DNA of 57,500 nucleotides from Kiloniellaceae bacterium (GTDB lineage Bacteria > Pseudomonadota > Alphaproteobacteria > Kiloniellales > J153): positions 1-57,500 of the forward strand of contig JAJFGP010000004.1 in NCBI GenBank assembly GCA_021776055.1. Reading direction: 5' to 3'. Below, one piece after another: positions 28,701-37,173 of this stretch. Each line of letters starts with the position of its first letter. The stretch's first letter is position 1. The translations under genes were made by a program, and so were the position numbers. The notes beneath the pieces are model-generated. The model saw only the letters and a list, made by a program, of their open reading frames with translations, had not been told where the DNA came from and searched no databases.

Positions 28701-29069
28701 GCCCCGCCCATCGGGCAGCACCTCGACCAGGATTGTCGGCTTCACCAGTGCGACACTGTCCACTTGGAGCCGTCCTTGCAGCAGAGGCCAGGCGGCGATA
28801 CGCACCTTTAGCGAGTCCAGCGTGACCATAGTGGGCTCGGATCCGCCGACGGCGTTGGCCAACCTGACGTTCTCAACCGACAGGGCGGGCGCCGGTAATA
28901 GCGCCAAGCTGATGTCGCCATCGATGGTTAGCTCACGGCCGGTGGCTTTGTGAGCCTCCGCGACGATGCGGTCTTTGTAGACGTTCCAATCAATAAAGCT
29001 CGGCGCGACAAGAACCGCCGCAACGAGCAGGACGAGGACGGCCAGCAGGCCAATACCGAATTTCTTCAC
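25755..29069 (-). CDS. AsmA family protein
   Basis: This large protein of about 1104 residues has an N-terminal membrane anchor (FGIGLLAVLVLLVAAVLVAPSF in part) and an AsmA N-terminal domain with IDWNVYKDRI and VENVRLAN motifs, followed by many repeated beta-rich segments and the C-terminal AsmA domain (about residues 830-1040). The C-terminal tail is Pro/Ala-rich. AsmA-like proteins are predicted to bridge the envelope and carry phospholipid between the two membranes. The frame extends to a TTG at 29111, but GTG 29069 gives MKKFGIGLL, the usual start. Confidence 0.88.
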   Translation of the reverse strand: MKKFGIGLLAVLVLLVAAVLVAPSFIDWNVYKDRIVAEAHKATGRELTIDGDISLALLPAPALSVENVRLANAVGGSEPTMVTLDSLKVRIAAWPLLQGRLQVDSVALVKPTILVEVLPDGRGNWDLGADEQSAESGEGRAADLPGQVTLGSAIISDGTVIYRDAAAGRDERISGLNAEIAAESLKGPFAAQGEAEVRGIETVFEFNAGRLASEGASALALMLKLPASGTQVNFNGAISTHPDGMSLRGRVKAGGDDLAALFQVLGSGMAAPPLAKPFTVETDLALDAQRITATDVRFRQGDVSIEGAVHVSPGTPLDVQLNLSTQRIDLDAFLAESGGPSAADTAEAPAAVSGATDVPPTDAGFVLPDIITGSVQAAVDTLVFRGQVIRQVLVNAEMADGQIKLSQGIALLPGGSDVSLTGALTTPGPSGQPRFAGRIEAASDNLRAVLDWLGTDVTAVPADRLRRMTLIGDVEATPDRVTLSDLDLRVDVSRATGGIAVALRDRPAFGVGLAIDKLNIDAYLPRDVPADAPGAAVSLSGDGQAADAPPGGVAFLDTIDANLDVRLGNLTARGVTARDLHLDVTLQRGAAVLREALIADLAGSSARLSGAVAGLSTVPTFDGTAQVTIPDPVRVAKALGIESDAFARLGPFDVGGTLKGSARDVTFDVTLQAIDGRLDLAGTVQPAAEKPSFDVALTAVHPSLAKLADALTSDLRLDPGLGGLDLKAQVTGTAERFTIADLSGQIGPTEVSGSIGADLSGARPVVSADLVTSELPLAGLMAPAGGGKAGAAAPGSNRGTASGKTERWSTEPIDVSALGMVDAEVKLQAQALVMDTLRLDNAVLDAGLADGVLDLRKLTGTFYDGALSVSGKIVAGEGLEAALAVTAIEMNLGRLVQDLADSDRISGPLNLNASLTAQGKSEAELIGSLAGKGDLSGTLTVKRKAEEEVGAVVLGILGDKVKEIRGVTDTTNVLVGAFAGTPAALKGTFTVEKGIVSTDDTKVDGHEATALTQGTIALPAWQIDTRTDVFRAQDTTTPYLTAELRGPLDKPNPRISGQPFQRQPTAPEVQPPADAPPAPTAPAPIKPEDIIKEGLKGLLKGLPK

Positions 29070-29245
29070 AACTGGTTTTATTCCCACCGGCGCGCAATCG
29101 CCGGAAAACAAAATTGATCGTTACGAATTTGATCGCTACTGGGCGAAGTCGCCATTGCGCGCGGCTTCGATTCAGTTAAGCTAATAAAACTGTTGTGATC
29201 GGGCAAACAGTGCAAACCATTCCTGAATTGCAGGGACATCACAGC

Positions 29246-29497
29246 ATGGGTGAGATCATCAGCCTCGATAGTTACCGCAGGCAGCATAAGCGCCACCCTG
29301 TGGAAACGAGCGCCGCCGAAACAAGTACCGTCGAAACGAGCATCGCGGCGAACCGTCGCGGCCGAAATCGTGGCCGGTCCGAGCGTGACCGGGTGCGCCC
29401 CGCCGTCGTACCGCTTGGCCACGACCCCGCAGTGGTCGATCCGGGGGCCGTCGATCCGGAGGCCGAAGCCGAGCCTGACGACACGTCGGCCGACTGA
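29246..29497 (+). CDS. Small protein with an SspB-tail-like N-terminal motif
   Basis: This 83-residue open frame begins MGEIISLDSYRRQHKRH and continues with low-complexity Thr/Glu/Ala, Arg-rich and then acidic Pro/Val/Asp/Ala sequence. AGGGA lies nine bases before the ATG. I know of no domain for it. The N-terminal IISLDSYRR is strikingly like the VVPLDSFRR at the end of SspB in this window, which is a ClpX-docking motif. The rest is predicted to be disordered. It starts divergently from the AsmA gene. A longer version from GTG 29195 is less likely. Confidence 0.5.
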   Translation: MGEIISLDSYRRQHKRHPVETSAAETSTVETSIAANRRGRNRGRSERDRVRPAVVPLGHDPAVVDPGAVDPEAEAEPDDTSAD

Positions 29498-29572
29498 CGT
29501 AAAACACGCGATCTTCGTAAGATAGGTGGCTGAGAAGCGGCTACAAGTCCTTGCCGAGTGCGATGCTTCGCG

Positions 29573-32281
29573 TCAGCGAGACTGGCGGCACGCCGCCAGT
29601 CCCTTGAATGCCTCCATCACCACGAGCAACGACGCCGCGACCGCCAAGACCGAGAGCCATGCCACAATACCGACCGGCTGTATATCCAGCACGTCGCGAA
29701 GGCCCGGCAGGTACATGGCCCCAATATGCATGGCCTGCGCCCCCAGGATGGCCACAATCAAAAATGGATTCGCCGCAAAGGGCACGCGAAAGACCGATCG
29801 CCGCTCGGAACGGGCATCGAGGGCATGCACGTTCTCGAACAGCACCATGAGCAAAAGCAGCAGGTTGCGCGCTGTTTCCTGTGGCATGCCCTGGGCCAAA
29901 GCCCAGGCGTAAAAGACAAAGCCCGCCGTACCCATATAGGTGCCGGCAACCAGGATCTGGGTAATCATCCGCCGGTCGAACAACCGCTCATGCGGTCGCC
30001 GAGGCGGTTGGCCGAGAACGCCCGGCTCGCCTTTCTCGAAGGCCAGAGCCACATCTTGAATGCCATTGGTAACCAGGTTGAGCCAAAGTAGCTGCACGGC
30101 AAAGAGCGGCAGCGGCAGTTGCGCGGCGATGGCCAAGATGAACAATACAATCTCGCCCAGCCCGGTTGCGATAAGCAAATAGATCACCTTGCGCACATTG
30201 GCGTAGGCGACGCGCCCTTCCTCCACCCCACCGACGATGGAGGCAAAGTTGTCGTCGGTCAGAATGAGATCGGCGGCACCACGGGCGGCATCGGTCCCAT
30301 CCCGCCCCATGGCCACGCCAATGTCGGCGGCCGCCAAGGCCGGCGCATCGTTGACGCCGTCGCCGGTTACGGCAACCACATGTCCGGCGCGCTGTAGCGC
30401 CTGCACGACCGAAAGTTTCTGGATCGGCTCCACGCGCGCCAGCACAGGGGCCGCCGCCACCAAGCGCTCGAATGCCGCCGGATCGTCGCTGGCCGCGGCA
30501 AGCTGGCTGCCGGTAACGACCTGATCCGGCGCACTGGCAATTCCAAGCTCGCGCGCGATCGCGAGAGCGGTGTTCGGATGGTCGCCGGTGATCATGCGAA
30601 CCTCGATGCCCGCCGCCCGGCAGGTCGCGATCGCCGCCGGCACCTCGGGCCGCACCGGGTCGATGAGCCCAACAAGGCCAAGCAGGCGTAGGTTCTTCAG
30701 GGCATTTGGATGGGCACCGTGCGCTATGGTCTCCGCAACCTCGCCAGCGGCCACCGCCAGCACCCGGAACCCGGCGTCGGCCATGGCATCGGCCTGAGCA
30801 AGAGCCCGTGCCGTTTCGCTACCGGTACACATGGGCAAAACAACTTCCGCCGCACCCTTGACGTGTGCCGTTGCCAGGCCGGACCCTGGCGTGCCGGTAA
30901 AGGTGGCGCCAAAACGCCGCTGCGGCTCGTAGGGAATGATGCCGATCCGCGGCGATGCTTCCGCCGGCTCAAATCCCAACTTGGCCGCCAGAACGAGGAA
31001 AGCGACGTCGACCGTGTCGCCAAAGTGCTCGACCTCGCCCGCGACCATCCGCCAGCTGGCCTCGTTGCACACGGCCCCGCTGACCGCTAAGGCATGTAGG
31101 GTCGCCTGCTCGTCCGGCCGCAGGTCATGGCCGTCGACCGTGGCACGGCCCGTCGGGATGTACCCCTCGCCACCAACATCAATGATGGAACGGCCCTCGG
31201 AGGTCGTGTCGAACCAGACGCGCCGGATGGTGAGTTCATTGCACGTCAGTGTGCCGGTCTTGTCACTGGCGATCAGAGTGCACGCCCCCAGCCCCTCGAC
31301 CGCCGGCAGCGCCCGGACGATGACATTGCGCCGCGCCATGCGGTTAGTCGCGATGCCGAGCGCAACAGTGATCGCCACCGGCAGGCCTTCCGGAATAGCC
31401 GCCACGGCCAGGGCAACGGCAACCAGAAACACCGTGCCGACCGGCACACCTTGGACAATCTGCACCGCCGCGATGAGGCCGATCAGTACCATTGTCGCGA
31501 CACCAATGACGCGGCCAAGCCGGGCCAATCGCGCAACCAGCGGCGCGGGTGGCGCCGGCCCTGTGGCCAGTGCCTCGGCAATACGGCCGATCTCCGTCTC
31601 GCGCCCGGTCCCCGCTACCACGCCGGTGGCGCGCCCGGAGAGAACCGTCGTGCCGGCATAGAGCATGGTGCGCCGGTCGCCTAACGGTGCATCGACGGCA
31701 AGCACAGCGGCCGAGTCCTTCTCAACCGGCAACGACTCGCCGGTCAGCAGCGATTCGTCGATGCTCAGCTCCTGCATCTCGAGCAGTCGCACATCCGCGG
31801 GTACCATGGCGCCCGAGCCCAGGCGCACAATGTCGCCCGGCACAAGATCAGCGGCATCGAGTTGCCGAGGCAAGCTGTCGCGCAAGGCCACGGCAAATTT
31901 CTGCACCAGAAGATCGAGGGATTCCGCGTTGGTTTCGGCCTGCCACTCTTGATAGGCCCCGATGGCGGCATTTGCCTGCAGCACCAGGAATATGAACAAC
32001 GCATCGGTCATATCGCCAACACCCAGGGACACGGCGGTGGCGGCGAGCAGCAGGTAGACCAGTGGGTTCTTGAACTGGCGCAGATAGATGGCGAAGACGC
32101 TGGTGTGCTTGCGCCGTGGCAGGACGTTGGCGCCAAAGACCGCCCGACGCTCCGCCGCCTCGGCCTCGCTCAGGCCGGCCGTGGTGCAGGCAAGCGCGCG
32201 CAATGCGTCCTCGCCCGTCAGCGTATGCCAGACGTACGGCGCCAAGCTCTCCGGTGTCGGTGAGTTGCTGCTTTCGCTCAT
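29573..32281 (-). CDS. P2-type cation-translocating ATPase
   Basis: The 902-residue protein is a full-length P-type ATPase of the P2 group (SERCA/PMR1-like). It has an N-terminal cation-ATPase domain (about 15-85), actuator with TGES near residue 178, IPEGLP in M4, phosphorylation motif DKTGTLT with Asp340, and hinge TGDGVNDAPAL near residue 640. In M6 the segment reads NLVTNGIQD, where calcium pumps usually have NLVTDG. The cation is therefore uncertain (calcium, manganese, sodium or other). It starts 18 bases after the FAD-oxidase gene on the same strand. Confidence 0.92.
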   Translation of the reverse strand: MSESSNSPTPESLAPYVWHTLTGEDALRALACTTAGLSEAEAAERRAVFGANVLPRRKHTSVFAIYLRQFKNPLVYLLLAATAVSLGVGDMTDALFIFLVLQANAAIGAYQEWQAETNAESLDLLVQKFAVALRDSLPRQLDAADLVPGDIVRLGSGAMVPADVRLLEMQELSIDESLLTGESLPVEKDSAAVLAVDAPLGDRRTMLYAGTTVLSGRATGVVAGTGRETEIGRIAEALATGPAPPAPLVARLARLGRVIGVATMVLIGLIAAVQIVQGVPVGTVFLVAVALAVAAIPEGLPVAITVALGIATNRMARRNVIVRALPAVEGLGACTLIASDKTGTLTCNELTIRRVWFDTTSEGRSIIDVGGEGYIPTGRATVDGHDLRPDEQATLHALAVSGAVCNEASWRMVAGEVEHFGDTVDVAFLVLAAKLGFEPAEASPRIGIIPYEPQRRFGATFTGTPGSGLATAHVKGAAEVVLPMCTGSETARALAQADAMADAGFRVLAVAAGEVAETIAHGAHPNALKNLRLLGLVGLIDPVRPEVPAAIATCRAAGIEVRMITGDHPNTALAIARELGIASAPDQVVTGSQLAAASDDPAAFERLVAAAPVLARVEPIQKLSVVQALQRAGHVVAVTGDGVNDAPALAAADIGVAMGRDGTDAARGAADLILTDDNFASIVGGVEEGRVAYANVRKVIYLLIATGLGEIVLFILAIAAQLPLPLFAVQLLWLNLVTNGIQDVALAFEKGEPGVLGQPPRRPHERLFDRRMITQILVAGTYMGTAGFVFYAWALAQGMPQETARNLLLLLMVLFENVHALDARSERRSVFRVPFAANPFLIVAILGAQAMHIGAMYLPGLRDVLDIQPVGIVAWLSVLAVAASLLVVMEAFKGLAACRQSR

Positions 32282-32299
32282 TTCCCGGTCTAGATCGGC

Positions 32300-33685
32300 C
32301 TAAAGGCGCAGAATCTTACCTGGGTTCATTATATTGTCTGGATCGAGCGCCACTTTGATCTGGCGCATGACGGCAACGGCTTCGCCGTGTTCGGCCACTA
32401 GAAAATGCATCTTGCCGGTGCCGACCCCATGCTCGCCGGTGCACGTTCCGCCCATCGCCAAGGCCCGCATGACCATGCGTTCGTTGAGCGCCTCGGCCCG
32501 CATCATCTCTTCCGGATCATCCGGGTCGATGACGAAGGTGATATGGAAGTTGCCATCGCCCACGTGCCCGACGATCGGCGCCGTCAGGTTCGAGGCATCG
32601 ATATCGCGCCGGGTTTCCAGGATACACTCGGCCAGGCGCGAGATCGGCACGCACACATCCGTCGCCCAGCCCTTTGCCCCCGGCCGTAGGGCGATGGCGG
32701 CATAGTAAGCGTCGTAGCGAGCCTGCCACATGCGGCTCCGGTCTTCAGGTCGAATGGCCCAATCGAAACCCTTGGCACCATATTCGACGGCAATCTCGCC
32801 CACACGCTCGGCCTGCTCACGGACGCCTGTTTCACTGCCATGAAACTCGAAAAACAGCGTTGGCTGCTCCGGGTGGCTCATCTTGGAATACTTGTTGATG
32901 GCGCCCATCTGGACTTCGTCCAAAAGCTCGATGCGCGCCACCGGAATGCCGGATTGGATGGTCAGGATGACCGTATTGACGGCCCCGGCGAGGCTATCAA
33001 ACGGACAGACCGCAGCCGAAATCGCTTCCGGTATGCCATAGAGGCGCAAGGATATTTCGGTGATAACACCGAGCGTCCCTTCCGAACCGACGAGCAGCCG
33101 GGTTAAATCATAACCCGCCGCAGATTTTCGCGCCCGCCCGCCTGTGCGGATGATGCGCCCGTCCGCGAGCACGACGGTCATGCCCAACACGTTCTCGCGC
33201 ATGGTACCATAGCGGACCGCGTTCGTGCCCGAGGCGCGGGTCGCCACCATGCCGCCGATGGAGGCATTCGCCCCCGGATCGATGGGAAAGAAAAGGCCCG
33301 TATCCCGCAAATACTCGTTGAGTTGCAGGCGCTGGACACCGGCTTGCACGCGGCAATCCAGATCTTCGGCGTTCACCTCCAGGATTTCGTTCATCTGCGA
33401 GGTATCGATGCAGATGCCGCCGTGCAGGGCCATTACCTGACCCTCAAGCGAGGTGCCGGAGCCGAAGGGAATCACCGGTTTCTTGTGGTGCGCGCAGATC
33501 TTGACGATCTCGGCCACTTCTTCAGTGGACACAGCAAAAGCGACCGCATCCGGCGCATGAACCGTGTGATACGACTCGTCGCGGCCGTGCTGATCGCGCA
33601 CCGCGCCCGAGGTGGAAAGGCGCGTCCCCAACAACCGGCGGAGCTCTTCAATCACCGGGTCTTTACGTTTTGTCGTGGCCGCCAC
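32300..33685 (-). CDS. FAD-linked oxidase of the GlcD/D-lactate dehydrogenase family
   Basis: The 461-residue enzyme has the PCMH FAD-binding domain (VIPFGSGTSLEG near residue 75 and DPGANASIGGMVATRASG near 140) and the FAD-oxidase C-terminal domain with GHVGDGNFH near 375 and GEHGVGTGK near 420. Members oxidise D-2-hydroxy acids such as D-lactate, glycolate or D-2-hydroxyglutarate. The start is GTG 33685, preceded by AAGGAGAAGGGAA. A much longer frame runs to 35200, but that stretch is antisense to the neighbouring flavoprotein gene. It may be co-transcribed with the downstream P-type ATPase. Confidence 0.93.
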   Translation of the reverse strand: MAATTKRKDPVIEELRRLLGTRLSTSGAVRDQHGRDESYHTVHAPDAVAFAVSTEEVAEIVKICAHHKKPVIPFGSGTSLEGQVMALHGGICIDTSQMNEILEVNAEDLDCRVQAGVQRLQLNEYLRDTGLFFPIDPGANASIGGMVATRASGTNAVRYGTMRENVLGMTVVLADGRIIRTGGRARKSAAGYDLTRLLVGSEGTLGVITEISLRLYGIPEAISAAVCPFDSLAGAVNTVILTIQSGIPVARIELLDEVQMGAINKYSKMSHPEQPTLFFEFHGSETGVREQAERVGEIAVEYGAKGFDWAIRPEDRSRMWQARYDAYYAAIALRPGAKGWATDVCVPISRLAECILETRRDIDASNLTAPIVGHVGDGNFHITFVIDPDDPEEMMRAEALNERMVMRALAMGGTCTGEHGVGTGKMHFLVAEHGEAVAVMRQIKVALDPDNIMNPGKILRL

Positions 33686-33799
33686 TTCCCTTCTCCTTCT
33701 CGCCGCAGTATAGCAGCAAGTCAGGTGAGGCAAACATCCCATTGACCAACTGGTCAAACGGCACCCAATCTGGGCTGCACAACGGATCGGGGACGAATC

Positions 33800-35860
33800 A
33801 TGGCGCGGGATCCGCGGTACGACATTTTGTTCGAGCCGGTCAAAATCGGCCCGGTGACGGCGAAGAACCGCTTTTACCAGGTGCCCCATTGCAACGGCAT
33901 GGGCCACACAATGCCGCAAGCGGTCGCCGCCATGCGCGGGGTGAAGGCCGAGGGCGGCTGGGCGGTAATCTGCACGGAAGAGTGCGAGATCCACCCGAGC
34001 AGCGATGTCGCCCCGGCCAACGAAGCGCGCCTGTGGGATGACCGCGACATACCGGCGCAGGCACGCATGACCGAGGCGGTGCACGCGCACGGCGCCCTGG
34101 CGGGTGTCGAACTGGTGCACCAGGGTCCGGCCACCGCCAACCGCTATAGCCGCGAAATTCCCATGGGCCCCTCGCACCTGCCGGTCACCCGCTACGACCC
34201 GGTGCAGGCGCGGGCCATGGACCTCTCCGATATCCGCGAATGCCGCCGCTGGCATCGGCAGGCAGCGCTGCGCGCCCGCAAGGCGGGCTTCGACATCATC
34301 TATGTCTATGCCGGGCACGATCTGTCCCTGCCCATGCATTTCTTGCAGAAGCGGCGCAACCAGCGCACGGACGAATACGGCGGCAGTCTGGAGAACCGGG
34401 CGCGCTTCTTTCGCGAATTGATCGAGGAAACGAAGGAGGCGGTGGGCGACACCTGCGCGGTTGTCGTGCGCCTGGCCGTGGACGAGTTGCTCGGCCCCAA
34501 GGGCATCACCAGCGCCGTCGAGGGCCGCGAGGTCATCGAGATGCTCGCCGAGCTGCCCGACCTGTGGGACGTGAACATCAGCGACTGGCAGAACGACTCC
34601 AATACATCCCGCTTCGCCGCCGAGGGGTATCAGGAGCCTTATGTCGCCTTCGTCAAAAAACTGACCAGCAAACCGGTGGTCGGCGTCGGCCGCTTCACCT
34701 CGCCCGATACGATGGTGGCGCAAATCCGCGGCGGCATTTTGGATTTCATCGGCGCCGCCCGCCCCTCCATCGCCGACCCGTTCCTGCCGAAGAAGATCGA
34801 GGATGGCCGCCCGGAAGATATTCGCGAGTGCATCGGCTGCAACATCTGCGTCTCCGGCGACAACACCTCGACGCCGATCCGCTGCACCCAGAACCCGACC
34901 ATGGGCGAGGAATGGCGCAAGTCCTGGCACCCGGAGGTCATCGCCCCACGCGCCTCGGACGATACGGTGCTTGTGGTCGGCGCCGGTCCCGCCGGGCTGG
35001 AATGTGCCCGCGCCTTGGGTCAGCGCGGCTATACCGTTCATTTGGCCGAGGCCGGCGATGAGCTGGGCGGCCGGGTGGCGCGAGAATCCCGCCTGCCCGG
35101 CCTGGCCGCCTGGGGGCGGGTGCGCGACTACCGGGTACAGCAGCTTGCCAACATGGCAAACGTATCGCTCTATCGCGATAGCCGGCTGACCGCCGATCAT
35201 GTGCGCGAATTCGGTGCCGCCCGGGTGGTCGTCGCCACCGGCGCCGCCTGGCGCCGCGACGGCATCGGCCGCGCCAACAGCGAGGCGCTACCCGGCTTGG
35301 ATGGCAGCAGCGTCTATGCACCGGACGACATCATGGCCGGCGCCGCACCCACGGGGCCGGTGGTGGTTTTCGACGACGATCACTTCTACATGGGCGGCGT
35401 TTTGGCCGAAAAGCTGCGTCGCGACGGCCTGGAAGTCACCTTGATCACGCCGGCCTTGGCCGCCTCGGCATGGACCGAATACACCTTGGAGCTACAGCAC
35501 GTGCAGGTTCGCCTGCTTGAACTAGGCGTGACCATCGTCGCCAACCGCAACCTGATCGCCGTCGACGGCGCACACGCCAAAATCGCCTGCGTCTTCACCG
35601 GCCGGGAAAGCGAAATACCCTGCGCGTCACTGGTTACGGTAACGGCGCGTCTGCCGGAAGAGGCGCTCTACCGTGCGCTCTTGGCAAAGCCGGAAGCATT
35701 GGCCAACGCGGGGATCAAAAACGTGACAGCCATCGGTGACGCCCTCGCACCAAGCACCATCGCCGCCGCCGTCTACGCCGGTCACCGCTATGCTCGAGAG
35801 TTGGACGCACCAGCACCCGCGCCGGTGCCCTTCGCCCGCGAAATGCCGGGAGAGATCTAA
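33800..35860 (+). CDS. Trimethylamine dehydrogenase-like iron-sulfur flavoprotein
   Basis: The 686-residue protein aligns over its whole length with the trimethylamine/dimethylamine dehydrogenase family. It has an Old-Yellow-Enzyme barrel with the FMN-attaching Cys31 (QVPHCNG), the active-site YAGHD near residue 172, a 4Fe-4S cluster site (Cys344, Cys347, Cys350, Cys362), then FAD/ADP-binding domains starting VLVVGAGPAGLEC. The position of Tyr60 of trimethylamine dehydrogenase is a Glu here (CTEEC), so the amine-binding aromatic bowl is not conserved. The substrate may be another N-methyl compound or an enoate. It starts divergently from the FAD-oxidase gene. Confidence 0.88.
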   Translation: MARDPRYDILFEPVKIGPVTAKNRFYQVPHCNGMGHTMPQAVAAMRGVKAEGGWAVICTEECEIHPSSDVAPANEARLWDDRDIPAQARMTEAVHAHGALAGVELVHQGPATANRYSREIPMGPSHLPVTRYDPVQARAMDLSDIRECRRWHRQAALRARKAGFDIIYVYAGHDLSLPMHFLQKRRNQRTDEYGGSLENRARFFRELIEETKEAVGDTCAVVVRLAVDELLGPKGITSAVEGREVIEMLAELPDLWDVNISDWQNDSNTSRFAAEGYQEPYVAFVKKLTSKPVVGVGRFTSPDTMVAQIRGGILDFIGAARPSIADPFLPKKIEDGRPEDIRECIGCNICVSGDNTSTPIRCTQNPTMGEEWRKSWHPEVIAPRASDDTVLVVGAGPAGLECARALGQRGYTVHLAEAGDELGGRVARESRLPGLAAWGRVRDYRVQQLANMANVSLYRDSRLTADHVREFGAARVVVATGAAWRRDGIGRANSEALPGLDGSSVYAPDDIMAGAAPTGPVVVFDDDHFYMGGVLAEKLRRDGLEVTLITPALAASAWTEYTLELQHVQVRLLELGVTIVANRNLIAVDGAHAKIACVFTGRESEIPCASLVTVTARLPEEALYRALLAKPEALANAGIKNVTAIGDALAPSTIAAAVYAGHRYARELDAPAPAPVPFAREMPGEI

Positions 35861-37161
35861 AGGCTAGCCATCCGCTCCGGCAGCCAGGTGGCAATGCCGG
35901 GGAAGAGAACCAACAAGATCACCCCGACCAATAGCATGGTGAAGAACGGCAGCGCCGCCCTTGCCACGTAGAGGATATTGCGGCCGGTCATGCCTTGCAG
36001 CACGAACAGGTTGAAGCCGACCGGCGGTGTAATCTGCGCCATCTCGACCACCAGAACGATGTAGATGCCGAACCAGATGGTGTCGATACCGGCCTGCTCC
36101 ACCATGGGCAGGATCACCGCCGTGGTGAGCACCACCACCGAGATGCCATCCAGAAAACACCCCAGCACCACGAAGAAAAGGGTCAGAGCCACGATCAGCA
36201 TATAGGGCGATAGGCCCAAGGTACTGATCCATTCCGCCAGCAGACGCGGGACGCCGCTAAAGCCCATGGCGACAGTGAGAAAGGCCGCCCCGGCGAGAAT
36301 AAAGGCGATCATGCACGAGGTGCGGGTCGCTCCCATGATCCCGTCGATAAAGGTTTGCCGGGTCAAACTGCCGGAGAACCACGACAGCAGCAGCGACAGC
36401 AATACGCCAACGGCCGCCGCATCCGTCGGGCTGGCGATGCCTAAGTAAATCGAGCTGATGACCCCGGCGATGAGCAGCAATACCGGTATCAGCCGACCGC
36501 TGGCCCGCAAGCGCGCCGGTATGGGGACGTGCGGCTCGGGCGGCGGCACCCGGCTTGGGTTGAGCAGCGACCAAACCGCTACATAGCCCATGAACAGAAC
36601 GATGAGCATGATCCCGGGCAGCACACCGGCAACGAACAGGCGAGCAATGGATTCCTCGGTCGCGACGCCGTAAACGATGAGAATGATCGACGGGGGGATC
36701 AACAAGCCCAAAGTGCCGGACCCGGCTAGCGTGCCGATACACATGCGCTCGTCATAGCCGCGCTTTTTCAACTCCGGCAGCGACATCTTACCGATAGTTG
36801 CAGCGGTCGCGGCGGACGATCCGGACACAGCGGCAAAGACGCCGCAACCGAGGATGTTCACGTGCATCAGCCGGCCCGGCAACCGCGCCATCCAGGGCGC
36901 TAAGCCGCCGAACAGATCGTCCGAAAGGCGCGAGCGGAACAAAATTTCGCCCATCCAGATGAACAACGGCAACGCCGCCAGGGCCCAGGAATTGCTAGCC
37001 CCCCAAACTGTGGTCGCCATGATCTGCCCGGCCGGTGCCGGCGAGAACAGGGCAATGGACAGGAAGCCGACCGCCAGCAGGGACAACGCAACCCACAGGC
37101 CACTGCCCAACAGCACGAACAATACCAAGAGAAGGCCCAACGCCAGGATCGTCGAGTCCAT
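35857..37161 (-). CDS. TRAP transporter large permease subunit (DctM type)
   Basis: This 434-residue, 11-12-segment membrane protein is the ion-coupled permease of a TRAP transporter. LPLFIWMGEILFRS, GSSAATAATIGKMSLPEL and LGLLIPPSIILIVYG are DctM signatures. Its stop codon overlaps the stop of the plus-strand flavoprotein gene (35857-35860). It starts 12 bases after the small permease gene. Confidence 0.95.
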   Translation of the reverse strand: MDSTILALGLLLVLFVLLGSGLWVALSLLAVGFLSIALFSPAPAGQIMATTVWGASNSWALAALPLFIWMGEILFRSRLSDDLFGGLAPWMARLPGRLMHVNILGCGVFAAVSGSSAATAATIGKMSLPELKKRGYDERMCIGTLAGSGTLGLLIPPSIILIVYGVATEESIARLFVAGVLPGIMLIVLFMGYVAVWSLLNPSRVPPPEPHVPIPARLRASGRLIPVLLLIAGVISSIYLGIASPTDAAAVGVLLSLLLSWFSGSLTRQTFIDGIMGATRTSCMIAFILAGAAFLTVAMGFSGVPRLLAEWISTLGLSPYMLIVALTLFFVVLGCFLDGISVVVLTTAVILPMVEQAGIDTIWFGIYIVLVVEMAQITPPVGFNLFVLQGMTGRNILYVARAALPFFTMLLVGVILLVLFPGIATWLPERMASL

Positions 37162-37173
37162 TGCGCGGCCGTC

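Noticed and set aside
33686-35200. Long minus-strand open frame that extends the FAD-oxidase gene to 35200
   Set aside because: The extra 500 codons are exactly antisense to the well-supported flavoprotein gene at 33800-35860 and show no family features; the GTG at 33685 has a strong ribosome binding site.
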